Source: Saccharomycopsis malanga
Lineage: Eukaryota; Ascomycota; Saccharomycetes; Ascoideales; Saccharomycopsidaceae
Length of the DNA: 64,000 nt
Direction of reading: 5' to 3'
Assembly (NCBI GenBank): GCA_004014935.1
Contig: CP025326.1
Span: forward strand, 1-64,000
Shown here: in pieces, positions 10,376 through 19,606 of the stretch
Layout: the number at the start of each line of letters is the position of its first letter
Position numbering within the stretch: the first letter of the stretch is position 1
Made by a program: the position numbers and the translations under genes
The notes under the pieces: model-generated
The model's database searches: none
Seen by the model: only the letters and a program-made list of their open reading frames with translations
Told to the model about the DNA's origin: nothing

Positions 10376-10744
10376 AACGTTCCAGAAGTATCATACTAGA
10401 GACAACTATTTCAGAGGGCCATTTGTAAACTCCTAGTTATTTTGATGGCTCATGATTGCAAGATCAAGCATCAGCCATTGTTACTGCCATCAAAAAACGC
10501 CATTTTTCATGATAATAAGTCACTTGATAAGCAAATGTTTAACCCCTATGAACAACACTTAATCAGTCTGCCAACGCTTGTTAATAATTCTTATCAGGGC
10601 ACATCTTATCATTCAACTAATGACTCCATTCCTAGCTTCAGTTCAATAATTCCAAAGAGGCTATTTTGGGGATTAGAAGAGGTTCAAAACAGTAACATTC
10701 AAGGCTTTGAAAATAGACGTTATGATGATGAAATTATTTAAGGC
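10376..10744 (+). pseudogene. Remnant of the recombinase-like gene in copy 2
   Basis: 10376-10440 matches the stretch encoding the candidate catalytic tyrosines (about 6127-6195). 10445-10741 is an open frame of 98 codons whose end (FNPYEQH, SLPTLVN, PKRLFWG) matches the C-terminus of the 1148-residue protein. The catalytic core and N-terminal two-thirds are gone, so no recombinase function is possible. Whether the short frame is expressed is unknown. Confidence 0.8.
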
Positions 10745-11235
10745 GCGTCTTTCATGTGATTCGTGCATCATTGTGCATTTCGATACATACTAAATTATAT
10801 ACTTGAAAACATTTGGTAATTTACAACTATTACCATTTAAAATACTACTTTATCAATATTACAACAAATTAAATAAACGTAGAATTTAACATAAACAGTT
10901 GCTCAACGCGACTTTCTCTTTTTTTGGCGCTAAACGTATACTTGTAAATCAACAACATGACGCGTTTAACTCTCTAAATTTGTAATACAAAAGGTTACAA
11001 TTAACATTTATCAATTATTTGCTTTGGTTTAGGTGTATCTATATCCTTCCAAGCTTGGTTATGCCGTGGCTTCTAGCAATAAACATCATTAGCTATCCCC
11101 TATTCAACCACCTTGACGCGTCCTCTTCAACACCGAATAATGTCTTTCCCACAATTACAACAGCTTCCCCATTCTAAAATAACTTCGACAATACCTTCAA
11201 GTCGAATTATATTAAATAAAAAAAAATGATTTAAG

Positions 11236-11303
11236 GTATGACTCGAACCACGCACTTTCAAGCAGTAAAAAAATAAGGAATAGGCCAACCATACTATAGT
11301 GAC
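11236..11303 (-). other. Degenerate tRNA-like relic with A and B boxes (copy 2)
   Basis: This is the paralogue of the relic at 7385-7459. Complement of 11285-11296 gives TAGTATGGTTGG and complement of 11240-11249 gives GGTTCGAGTC, both unchanged although the flanks differ by substitutions and small gaps. Confidence 0.5.
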
Positions 11304-11880
11304 AGTATTCAATTAATAAATTTGTACGCTCTATTATACACGCGTTTCCTTAAGTCATGTGCTATCCCGGATAACTTCGGTTTTCGCCGGTAATACGCAC
11401 TTCTTGTGCCTAAATTTTATGTGAATGCAGTATGCTGCATTGGTATGTTCCTTGATGCATCTATATCTCTATTGCTTTTATTCAAAATAATCTCACTTAT
11501 TACACCTTTTTAATAGCTAATTTAAAAAATAAATAAATTTATATGAAATAGCAACTTGTATGCTTTCAAACTGCATAAGAAATTGTTTAACTTATTGCTT
11601 TATTTGTTTTTATTTTTGTAGTTAATACTAAGCTTTGGTGAATGTGTAAAAACTTGAACAAGTATAGTTTTTGTATATTTCGCAAACTAATAATTACTAT
11701 TAAAAGTAAGATATAGACTTGAATCACTCAGAAATATGAGAAAAAAATTTTTAGTGCCTAGCAGACATCTACATACTTTGTTAAATACCTATTTTTCATT
11801 TCGCAAGTGCTATCTGTTCCTGTTATACCTAGTATGTTCACTATTGGAAAGCTTTATCTCCTCCTTGATCTTATTTTGTT

Positions 11881-13061
11881 TTTTCCAAGCTCAAACGTTC
11901 ATTGTAACCACAATACTGCTGAACTAAGGTTAACCAGATACCTGCTTGGTTACAGCTGCATTTTAGGGTGTTCAAATTTTCAGAAAATCAGCGGCTATTA
12001 TATCTCCACACTCATAAATTTTTTACTCCACCTTCTACTTCATTACTTGTCCATGATTTACATGTTGTGTTTTATAGTACCTATTCTTATTCTATTCTTT
12101 GTCCTTTCTGCCATCTGTTAGTGGAAATGGTTAATGCTGCTGTTTAATTCCCTGGAAAACCGTGTACTCCTCTTTTTGTATTCTTGACTTATCGTTAAAA
12201 CTCTTTAATCTGCTGTATAACGTCCTTTACAATTTTTTTTTTCTCCTTTTATACGGACTTCTTCTTAGCTTGTCTTGTAAAAACATTTGCTCTTCATTTT
12301 CTGCTTTACTATTACAAAATGGATAATATAGAATAATCCAGATATAAAGTCATAGGATAGTGTTTTAACTAAACATCCCGGAACCTTCTGTAATAAATAG
12401 GAGGAGGTCTCTATACGTTTAAATTTGAGTAAACTTTGGATGGACTCTTAGCTTACCTTTTCCTAGTCTCATTAGGCTCTTTTATTGTTATGGTGTACTG
12501 CTCAAAGGAGCACAATCAGTCAGTGTTGTCCAATGGTACTTCACCCAACATCTGCTTTACAGTACTTGAATATACTGCCTCCTTGGTGGATTCAACAAGT
12601 CTGTTCATTCACTACTTGAAGATTCTTTCATTAAGTTGTTTGTTCTTCTCATACTTTTATTCTTATCGCTTATTTTGTCAAAAGTCGTCGTATTGAAGAA
12701 TTTTTTATTATTATTATTTCAGAATACAACGAGTTCTTTCAAAAGTGGATTGTTGGGCTTCTCTTACGTGCAACATACTAAACAAACATTCTACTAATCA
12801 CTCAGTGTGCTCATGGCTCATTGAGATGGTTCCTTATATTGCCATGTTTTGTGTATGTACTATAAAGTGTCTGGCCCAGTGTACAAGCAGTAAAACCTGC
12901 ACTTCTTCAAAATAAAATCAACGATATAGCTTTGTATTTAACCATTAAACATATAAACTTACAAACAGCATACCAAACATAAAAAGGTAAAAGAAAACAA
13001 CAACAATGAAATTTGCGAAGGGACCTGTGGATTCCTGTATATTACTTGTATTTTGACAGCC
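11881..13061. other. Transition from subtelomere to unique sequence, no gene seen
   Basis: Frames here (11807-12121, 12436-12696) are short and hydrophobic; the second would need a TTG start. There is no homology to the element copies that I can follow beyond about 11880. The right end is the 3' flank of the tropomyosin gene. Confidence 0.5.
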
Positions 13062-13433
13062 TTATAAGGAGTTCAACTGATCGGTAATATCATCTAACTC
13101 TTCCTTCGCTTTGACGTATTTGGCGTTCAAATCTTCGTTTTTGCTCTCCAATTCCTCCTTTTCATGTTCGAGACTGGTGACTTTCTTTTCCAAGGTCTCT
13201 GCTTTGACATCAAGATCATTTAATCTAGTTTTGGTGACTCCGTACTCTTCTTCGATTTTCTCCAACTCAGCTTCTAATGTCTCATTCTTGGTGGTCAATG
13301 ACTTGATCATGTTCTCCTTTTCCAACAATTCTTGTTCCAATTCCTTATTTTTTTCTTTCAATTCGTCATGTTTCTCCTGCCACTCTTCGCTGGCGAGCTT
13401 CAAACTTTGAATCTTATCCTTCAACTTGTCCAT
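13062..13433 (-). CDS. TPM2: Tropomyosin, unusually short (123 residues)
   Basis: The protein is an actin-filament-binding coiled coil that stabilises cables and supports myosin transport in yeasts. It is an almost unbroken heptad pattern from residue 1 to 123, rich in Glu and Lys. The start MDKLKDKIQSLKLASEEWQE and the end (YVKAKEELDDITDQLNSL) match both termini of the yeast Tpm family, so it looks complete. Known yeast forms are 161 (Tpm2, S. pombe Cdc8) and 199 residues (Tpm1), differing by 38 residues per actin subunit spanned. This one is 123, one further 38-residue step down, so it would span about three actins. ATG at 13431-13433 is the only sensible start and no intron is evident. The gene symbol follows closest length class, not proven orthology. 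Confidence 0.85.
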   Translation of the reverse strand: MDKLKDKIQSLKLASEEWQEKHDELKEKNKELEQELLEKENMIKSLTTKNETLEAELEKIEEEYGVTKTRLNDLDVKAETLEKKVTSLEHEKEELESKNEDLNAKYVKAKEELDDITDQLNSL

Positions 13434-14469
13434 TGTATACCTAGTTCTATTGCTTAATGAAGTGTCACCTTGAACTCTTGATAACGTAGAAATCGATGAG
13501 AAAAAGGCAGAAATGGATGCAAAAGCCCAGATCGTGTCTTTTCATACCCAAAATGTTTCATATTGGATGATCTGCCATCTTAGTAGCGTCTTTTTCGCCA
13601 CCCGACACGTATTGAGATCGACGTGGCCAATATTGTCCTATGATATGGATAAAACCATAGTTAAATATAAATTTTGAAAAGATAACATTAGTTACTTTTA
13701 CTTTTGCACTGTTTTTGATACTAGAAAGCAAAATACTACAGTATTACAAGCAATATTTATATTACGCTATTGCTGATATAGCATTAGATATGTTTTTCAG
13801 TATATACTATTTGAATGTCTAGTATACCTTACCCACAAATAGCAGGGCAGATCTTGTGGCTATAGAGGGAAGTACAGTCGCTTTGAAGTACCTTTTTTTA
13901 ATAAATGATAATTAAAGACGAATCACCTGCCAGAAAGACAGCGAATAGTAATGAATTTATTCCGCGACACCGTTATCAAAGACTTTTAAAGATAACATGC
14001 ATTTAAGCCAGAAATTAGTCCTTTTATAAACTTCACTTTAATAGAATAGTCAAAAGGAAGGATAGTCAAAATGTAATAAAACCATAGTAAACAGGTGTGG
14101 TTCGCTACTTAGTTATTTAGCGCTGTTATTATGCTTTAGAAGGTTTAGTCATGTGCACACGTTACATATAACTGAGTCTTTCTACAGAATTTATAATGAT
14201 AATAACACTAGTAACCCTATATTTCGAGCTCAGTATATTATCTTATTACAAGTTTGATCTAATAATGTAAATGTAGTAGTTTGGTATTTGGTTATTATTC
14301 CTAGCCTAGTAAACTCAACAGCGATTACCTCCTACCTCATTGCCGGTCTATCATTGTTAGGCTAACTAGCTAACTCCTTGGTTTCTACATTGATAGCCCT
14401 CATAAAAATATGTCAACTAGACATTATTGTTCATTACAAAGCCTACATACAGCCGTCCACCAAGATTAC
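13434..14469. other. Intergenic: tropomyosin upstream region and 3' flank of the TB2/DP1-like gene
   Basis: No gene is seen in these 1036 bp, which are AT-rich. They contain one probable SINE tail in reverse at 14201-14241. Confidence 0.5.
14201..14241 (-). mobile_element. Probable solo SINE tail
   Basis: Reverse reading gives TACTGAGCTCGAAATATAGG followed by an imperfect ATT-rich end, close to the family consensus TACTGGGCTCGAAATATAAG. It is short, so chance cannot be fully excluded. Confidence 0.5.
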
Positions 14470-17025
14470 TCAATATGTACATGGCTCGTCGGCAAAACTA
14501 GTATATGAATTGTTGCGATGCTTGAAAATTTTGGTAGACTTTTCCTTAACACTGATGCTATGGTGATGATGACGAGTTGTAGAGCGCTCTGGAGAAACAG
14601 ACGTACTCTTCATGCTTTTGGAAGATCCTACAGAAATTTTTTTTAGTCGTGTTTTCAAAGCTTTTCGTTTCATGAGCAAAACGTGTTTATCATGGCCATT
14701 TTGTAGCTTTGTTTCGCCATCATTATCACCATCATCATCGGTGAAATGTAATGGCAGCTTCATATATGGTTGCGAGCCATTGGTTGTGTCATCCACCAGC
14801 CTGAGAAGAGGATGTTGGTATGTCAAATAGTCAATTGAATCTAAATCTGATACTTCTGTGATCTTATGACTTTCTACTTTTCTCAAGTTTGGAGTAAAAG
14901 AATGAACAAACTTTACACCAAAAGAGCCTGTAGAATGTTGACTTTGATGGCTGTTGAGTTTTGATGGTAGCTCTTCATTTGTACTTAGACTTGCTGTCAT
15001 CTGACTGCTTGTCCTTAATACGTGTGTTGTCGCCTCGGAAATGTCATTAGAATGAGGATGGTTTTTTTTAGCCACTGGGTAATTATTATTTCCAGATGTA
15101 AAAACTCCCGTAAGCTTGTCATAAGCATCTTTATTGATATCTTTGATAGTTGTTTCATGTTTGGTATCGACACTATCTTTCGCGATACTTTCAATATCAA
15201 CATTATCTTTCGCTACACTTTTAATATCACTTTTACGGCCCACAGAAGCAGGTGATGACGAACGGAAACTCGCATTTTTGATAAGGTCAATCCAACTATT
15301 ATGATGGTTGGAAGTGTTTCCAGAATCCAAAGAAACTCTGGAAGATTCTACAGGGGACGCCAAGTTGATGTCTATACCATTGGACTCGCCATGTGGTTTT
15401 CTGAACAACATGAAACTTTTCCGTTTTTCTGACGATACTACCTTCTTTTTTTCTGAAGAATCATTGAGAATGGCACTAAATGGATCAGAGCCTACAATTG
15501 GGAACATTTCATCGTTCACATTATCAGTACTGGTAATTGTTACAGGAGAGGCTATTTCCTGCGGTTTAGAAGGCTCATCCAATGGTCTTGACAGCCCATC
15601 TTGTGGTTTAGAAAGCTCATCTGCTGGTTTGGATAATGACAAATTTGAACTAGTTTTAAGAGGCAATAATGAATCGTGATGGACTTTACTTTTTATGAAC
15701 GAATTGTTGTGACTTTCGGCCAAGTTACTTGACTCATGTTCTTCAATAGTACTTACTTTACTAGGAAACTCTAGAAAAGTGCTATTTCCCCTTGTGCTTG
15801 AACGAGACCGTGGGGAAATAACATTCAAAGTAGCTGCTGCTGCTGCTTCTGCTATGGAATCAGTGTTAACACAATCAGCACTGTTGTAATTAGAAAACCG
15901 TAGCTGGGAACTGAAACTATACCTAGTGCCTTTCAAGAACTCCTTGAAAGAATTCCGACGTTTACGACCAGCGCCGCCAAAAAAACTATTGGGTTTTGAA
16001 TCTGCGCCAACTGATTTGCTGTGTTTTCTGATACTGCCAACCAACATGCTGCCTGAGGGGAATGTGGGTGAAGCAGGAGTCAATTGGATTACTGGAATAT
16101 CCTTTTCCTTGGCAGTTTCGGTTGACAGAGCTTTGAGGGATGAAAATGATAGTGCTCTTTCTACAAAAGACACTTTCTTTTCCGCTTTTGGCTCCTCTTG
16201 TTTGACACCAGTTGCTTTGTATAATAACAAGACAATATAGTTGGAACATGCCGAGAAGGCAAATATTATGATAGAAAGCGCAAGATTTAGTATCAGCAGA
16301 GACGAAGGATTCTCTTTATACTGGGAAAAGAAATATTCTATATAGAAATTCTGGTTCAGCATTGATTTTACAACCTGGTCTTTTCTATTGGTTTTAAGTA
16401 GTTTTTCCGCGGTTGTTTTCCCAGTGTTTTTCTTTTCGGGACTCTTGGATCGTTTTGGAGATTCTTTATAATTGTTTAAATCACTGAAAAAATCATTAAT
16501 AGCTGCCTGGGGCACGACATTGTCTGCCAGGGTACCATTGTCGAGTTTCAGTAGTTTTTTGAGATATTTCTTACGTAAACGTTTGATATTTGACTGTACT
16601 GAAAGTAAATGGTCATAGTACCAATCGATTACCCATAATAACGGCTGTATCAACTTTGTCAGCTTTTCACAATGTGCAACTTTACTCAACACTTTAATAG
16701 CCGCTTCATGCCATGCTTGGAGCAACCAATCCACAGTTTGCTCAAAAACAAGCCGGATAGCTGGCTGAGACGCCTCTACAGGTGTCGACAAAAACGGTGC
16801 AAGAAAATGGTTGAATACAATTGAATATCCTTGGGAATATGGCAGACATAACCATACAGTGAACAACAACCAAAAAAGGTCTCCTAAATACAATTTACAA
16901 AACAACAGCTGAGCCGGTACGAATAGTAATAACGTTGCGAGCAACTTGATCCATGCCCTAAGTAATGTCCTATCATTTGAAGCAACAACCCGTATAGACA
17001 AAACCGGAACTACCACCGTTGCCAT
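14470..17025 (-). CDS. TB2/DP1/HVA22 (REEP)-like membrane protein with a long Ser-rich tail
   Basis: This is an 851-residue protein starting at ATG 17023-17025. Residues about 20-80 are hydrophobic, and the stretch FWLLFTVWLCLPYSQG followed by FNHFLAPFL matches the core of the TB2/DP1/HVA22 family (Yop1, REEP), which forms membrane hairpins and shapes ER tubules. A further hydrophobic segment lies near 240-268 (ILNLALSIIIFAFSA). The remaining roughly 580 residues are polar, Ser/Thr/Lys-rich and probably disordered, with many potential phosphorylation sites and a His run near the end. Canonical Yop1 is only about 180 residues, so this is not Yop1 itself; a REEP1-4-like ER protein is more likely. 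Function in ER shaping is inferred. It is divergently arranged with RPN6. Confidence 0.6.
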   Translation of the reverse strand: MATVVVPVLSIRVVASNDRTLLRAWIKLLATLLLFVPAQLLFCKLYLGDLFWLLFTVWLCLPYSQGYSIVFNHFLAPFLSTPVEASQPAIRLVFEQTVDWLLQAWHEAAIKVLSKVAHCEKLTKLIQPLLWVIDWYYDHLLSVQSNIKRLRKKYLKKLLKLDNGTLADNVVPQAAINDFFSDLNNYKESPKRSKSPEKKNTGKTTAEKLLKTNRKDQVVKSMLNQNFYIEYFFSQYKENPSSLLILNLALSIIIFAFSACSNYIVLLLYKATGVKQEEPKAEKKVSFVERALSFSSLKALSTETAKEKDIPVIQLTPASPTFPSGSMLVGSIRKHSKSVGADSKPNSFFGGAGRKRRNSFKEFLKGTRYSFSSQLRFSNYNSADCVNTDSIAEAAAAATLNVISPRSRSSTRGNSTFLEFPSKVSTIEEHESSNLAESHNNSFIKSKVHHDSLLPLKTSSNLSLSKPADELSKPQDGLSRPLDEPSKPQEIASPVTITSTDNVNDEMFPIVGSDPFSAILNDSSEKKKVVSSEKRKSFMLFRKPHGESNGIDINLASPVESSRVSLDSGNTSNHHNSWIDLIKNASFRSSSPASVGRKSDIKSVAKDNVDIESIAKDSVDTKHETTIKDINKDAYDKLTGVFTSGNNNYPVAKKNHPHSNDISEATTHVLRTSSQMTASLSTNEELPSKLNSHQSQHSTGSFGVKFVHSFTPNLRKVESHKITEVSDLDSIDYLTYQHPLLRLVDDTTNGSQPYMKLPLHFTDDDGDNDGETKLQNGHDKHVLLMKRKALKTRLKKISVGSSKSMKSTSVSPERSTTRHHHHSISVKEKSTKIFKHRNNSYTSFADEPCTY

Positions 17026-17253
17026 GAAACTAGCGCTATGGTTAATATCTTATGTCTCAATCAACCAACTATCCCCACTTACCTGGCCGTTCCTCCCAAT
17101 AGCGACATCCCTTGAAGAGCACTCGAAGCAGATTAGCCATAGTTGTCTTTGCTGTTGAATTGTTATGACACTATATAGTAATCACCGGCTTATGGTCAGG
17201 TGTTCTGGTGCGGACTCACGGGGGGCGTATACCTACCATTATTATAATAATAT

Positions 17254-17275
17254 AATGTTTCAAGCTTGAAACATT
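17254..17275. repeat. Perfect 22-bp palindrome
   Basis: AATGTTTCAAG is followed directly by its reverse complement with no spacer. With the flanking ATTATTATAATAATAT it resembles two SINE tail ends (ATAAG/TTTCAAGC) joined tail to tail, but it may be unrelated. Confidence 0.5.
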
Positions 17276-17406
17276 GGTTATAATTTTTTATTTTTTTGTA
17301 CTGTTTGTAAAATAATATATGCTCTACCTTGTATACATTTGATTCAAATGTTTGGACTACAATTTTCCAAGTCTGTTGGCGAGTTATTCTTCACCCAATA
17401 TTCCAG

Positions 17407-17433
<27 letters not shown>
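17407..17433. repeat. Poly(dT) tract of 27 bases
   Basis: A pure T run lies in the divergent promoter region between the TB2/DP1-like gene and RPN6. Long dA:dT tracts exclude nucleosomes in yeast promoters; that role is inferred. Confidence 0.8.
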
Positions 17434-17437
<4 letters not shown>

Positions 17438-17771
17438 AATTTCAACGACTATAAATAAAAAGATCAACATTGCTATTGACCGACCCTGGTCCGAAATTCT
17501 TTTAAACCACTCAAAGTCTCTTTTAATTCATTAGAGCTTACACTATAATAATGACATTTCCAATAAAATAAGTTGTGAATCCTTACAATTCGTTCCTGGC
17601 TCTCTAAAAATACGCTTAAAACATCTTTTCACACACTTTATTATCTATTCTATTCAAATTGACTCCTCTTCCATCTACATATCCATATAAACTATCACAA
17701 TTATATTATACCCTTTAAAAACCAACCGGTCAACCATTTACCACCGGTGACCCCGAAATAAAATGTCACGT

Positions 17772-17826
17772 CACGTGCACTCCTTTGGAGTGTCGATTTG
17801 AATGGATGGCAAATTATGATGGCAAA
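17772..17826 (+). promoter_or_regulatory. Candidate Rpn4 (PACE) pair and CACGTG box upstream of RPN6
   Basis: GATGGCAAA occurs twice, at 17805-17813 and 17818-17826, 13 bp apart in the same orientation and 74 bp before the RPN6 ATG. It is one base from the Rpn4 site GGTGGCAAA that controls proteasome genes in S. cerevisiae. A CACGTG box lies at 17772-17777. Binding is inferred from motif and gene identity. Confidence 0.6.
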
Positions 17827-17899
17827 TTAAGAGGAAGAAGAAGAAGAAGAATAGATTAGAATTGTTAAAAGAGATAGAACTAATTTAGCGTTTAAAAAA

Positions 17900-19183
17900 A
17901 TGGGCAAAGGGATTGAAGAAGCAAACTCTGCATTAGAAGCTAAGCAATTGAACAAGGCAGAAAATTTGTATAATACAATTGTATTTGATGCGGAGTCTAA
18001 AGAGACAGCTCAAGATAAAGAGGTGGCAGTGAGCAAATTGGCACAGATTTATACCAGTAAAAATGAGCCATTGAAGCTTTATGACTTGATTAGCCATTCG
18101 CGTGACATTTTTAGCAAGATTTCCAAAGCTAAAGTGGGCAAGATTTTGAAGAATCTTATTGATGAATATCAAAACATTTCAGTGTATGATGACAAAGTGA
18201 AGGAGTTGGAAGTCCGGTCGGTAAATGAATCTGTTGAATGGGCAATCCGGGAAAAGAAATCATTTCTTAGACAATCATTGCAGTTGAAATTGGCATCTGT
18301 GTATTATATCCGTAAATTATATCCTGACACTTTGAAGATCATCAACAACTTGTTAAGAGAGTTTAAAAAACTCGACGATAAAGCGTCTTTAATAGAAGTC
18401 CAATTATTAGAATCAAAAGTCTATTTTGAGTTGAGAAACTTTGCAAAAGCCAAAGCTTCTTTGACCAGTGCCAAAACCAGTGCTAATTCTGTTTACACGT
18501 CGAGCAAGGTTCAAGCCGAATTGGACTTGATGTCTGGTATTTTGCACTGTGAAGACGGTGATTACGAGACTGCTTTCAGTTATTTCTACGAGGCCTTTGA
18601 AAGTTTCAACAATGCGAATGATTTCAAAAATTCTATCAAATTGCTCAAATATATGATTTTGACCAAGATCATGTTGGACAAACCTGATGAAATAACTCAA
18701 TTGTTGAACAATAAGGCTATTGTCAACAATATCTCCAAAAACATCAACTACAAAAACTCCGAGTTTGAGCCAATGAAGTTGATTTCTAAATCTTACGAAA
18801 ACAAATCTTTGAACGAGTTCCAACAAGTCTTGATCAAATACAACACCGAGCTTTCATCTGACTTGATTATAAAATCACATTTCAAAATACTATACAACAA
18901 TTTGTTGGAACAAAATCTCTTGAAAATCATTAAACCGTATTCCGTAGTGGAAATCTCTTACATTTCCCAGCAAATCAAATTGGATTCCAAACTTATCGAA
19001 AACAAATTGTCTCAAATGATTCTAGATGGCATTTTCCACGGTGTTTTGGACCAAGGTAACGGCTGGTTGTACATTTATGACGAACCTAAAAAAGACCCTA
19101 ATTATGACCACGCCTTGTCTTTGATTCATGAAATGAATACTGTCGTGGACTTGTTGTACGAAAAGGCTTCTTCTTTGAATTAG
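17900..19183 (+). CDS. RPN6: 26S proteasome lid subunit Rpn6
   Basis: Rpn6 (human PSMD11) is a lid subunit that clamps the regulatory particle to the 20S core. The 427 residues compare with 434 in S. cerevisiae. The N-terminus (MGKGIEEANSALEAKQL) begins the TPR-like helical repeats, which run to about residue 300. The PCI winged-helix domain occupies about 310-400 and ends in the family segment DGIFHGVLDQGNGWLYIYD. A final helix (VVDLLYEKASSL) fits the lid helical bundle. ATG 17900 follows a short A run. The candidate Rpn4 sites upstream agree with the identity. A SINE begins 63 bp after the stop codon. Confidence 0.96.
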   Translation: MGKGIEEANSALEAKQLNKAENLYNTIVFDAESKETAQDKEVAVSKLAQIYTSKNEPLKLYDLISHSRDIFSKISKAKVGKILKNLIDEYQNISVYDDKVKELEVRSVNESVEWAIREKKSFLRQSLQLKLASVYYIRKLYPDTLKIINNLLREFKKLDDKASLIEVQLLESKVYFELRNFAKAKASLTSAKTSANSVYTSSKVQAELDLMSGILHCEDGDYETAFSYFYEAFESFNNANDFKNSIKLLKYMILTKIMLDKPDEITQLLNNKAIVNNISKNINYKNSEFEPMKLISKSYENKSLNEFQQVLIKYNTELSSDLIIKSHFKILYNNLLEQNLLKIIKPYSVVEISYISQQIKLDSKLIENKLSQMILDGIFHGVLDQGNGWLYIYDEPKKDPNYDHALSLIHEMNTVVDLLYEKASSLN

Positions 19184-19246
19184 TTGTATAAAATTTGATA
19201 AATTACGTTTCCATTGATATATTTTGTAGCCATGTAAAAATACACT

Positions 19247-19437
19247 GCCGCTGGGCCGTATGGCTCAGTGGTTAGTGCTCTAGAAGAAGAGAAAAAAGGC
19301 CTAGCTGAATGGTTTAGTGGGTAATACAGGCACACAGGTTCAATTCCCCATACGAACACTTTTTACGTTGCTGAACAAGCGACTGTAGCCATCTAACACG
19401 ACCTAGGCCAAAGACTAGTGCTCACTTTCAGACAATT
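19247..19437 (+). mobile_element. SINE copy, 3'-truncated, best preserved tRNA-like head
   Basis: The A box TGGCTCAGTGG is at 19261-19271 and the B box GGTTCAATTCC at 19337-19347. CGTATGG (19257-19263) pairs perfectly with CCATACG (19348-19354) as a 7-bp acceptor-like stem enclosing 98 nt. A T5 run and the body (GTTGCTGAACAAGCGACTG) follow. The standard ATT-rich 3' end is missing because the copy runs into an inverted copy. Confidence 0.8.
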
Positions 19438-19439
19438 GC

Positions 19440-19606
19440 ACTTGACTGTAAAATCACGTTCAGCATCGTAAAAAGTAGTGAGTGAACACTGTTCATAGTC
19501 AGGAATCAAACCCATGAGTTTGTTTCGAAAATATTGCCTGCTAAACTATCTAATTAGGACCATTCTCTTCTCTGAAAATACTACCCACTGATCTATCTGG
19601 CCCAGT
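19440..19606 (-). mobile_element. SINE copy inverted against the preceding one
   Basis: Read in reverse it starts CCACTGGGCCAGATAGATCA, continues with AGAGAAGAGAATGG and GGGTTTGATTCCTG (B-box-like), then ACTTTTTACGATGCTGAACG. It is more diverged than its neighbour. The two copies lie tail to tail in the convergent space between RPN6 and MIF2 and could form an RNA hairpin. Confidence 0.7.

Larger units (their letters stand above)
9265..11880 (+). mobile_element. Subtelomeric element, copy 2 (internally deleted)
   Basis: The left arm (9265-10326) matches 190-1332, the middle is reduced to short remnants, and the right arm (about 10560-11880) matches about 6670-8040. Relative to copy 1 at least three internal deletions are visible: about 1335-2639, about 2757-6125 and about 6195-6525. 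The gene is therefore destroyed while both arms persist. The order (telomere, fuller copy, older truncated copy) suggests repeated gain of blocks at the chromosome end. Confidence 0.75.

Noticed and set aside
190-11880. LTR retrotransposon or other virus-like element
   Set aside because: No paired long terminal repeats, capsid or polymerase frames were found in the window.
12436-12696. 86-codon hydrophobic open frame
   Set aside because: It starts at TTG rather than ATG, has no recognisable family, and lies in AT-rich subtelomeric sequence.
19247-19354. Functional tRNA gene
   Set aside because: It has A and B boxes and an acceptor-like stem, but no credible anticodon arm and T stem; the sequence belongs to a dispersed repeat with a 3' body and tail.
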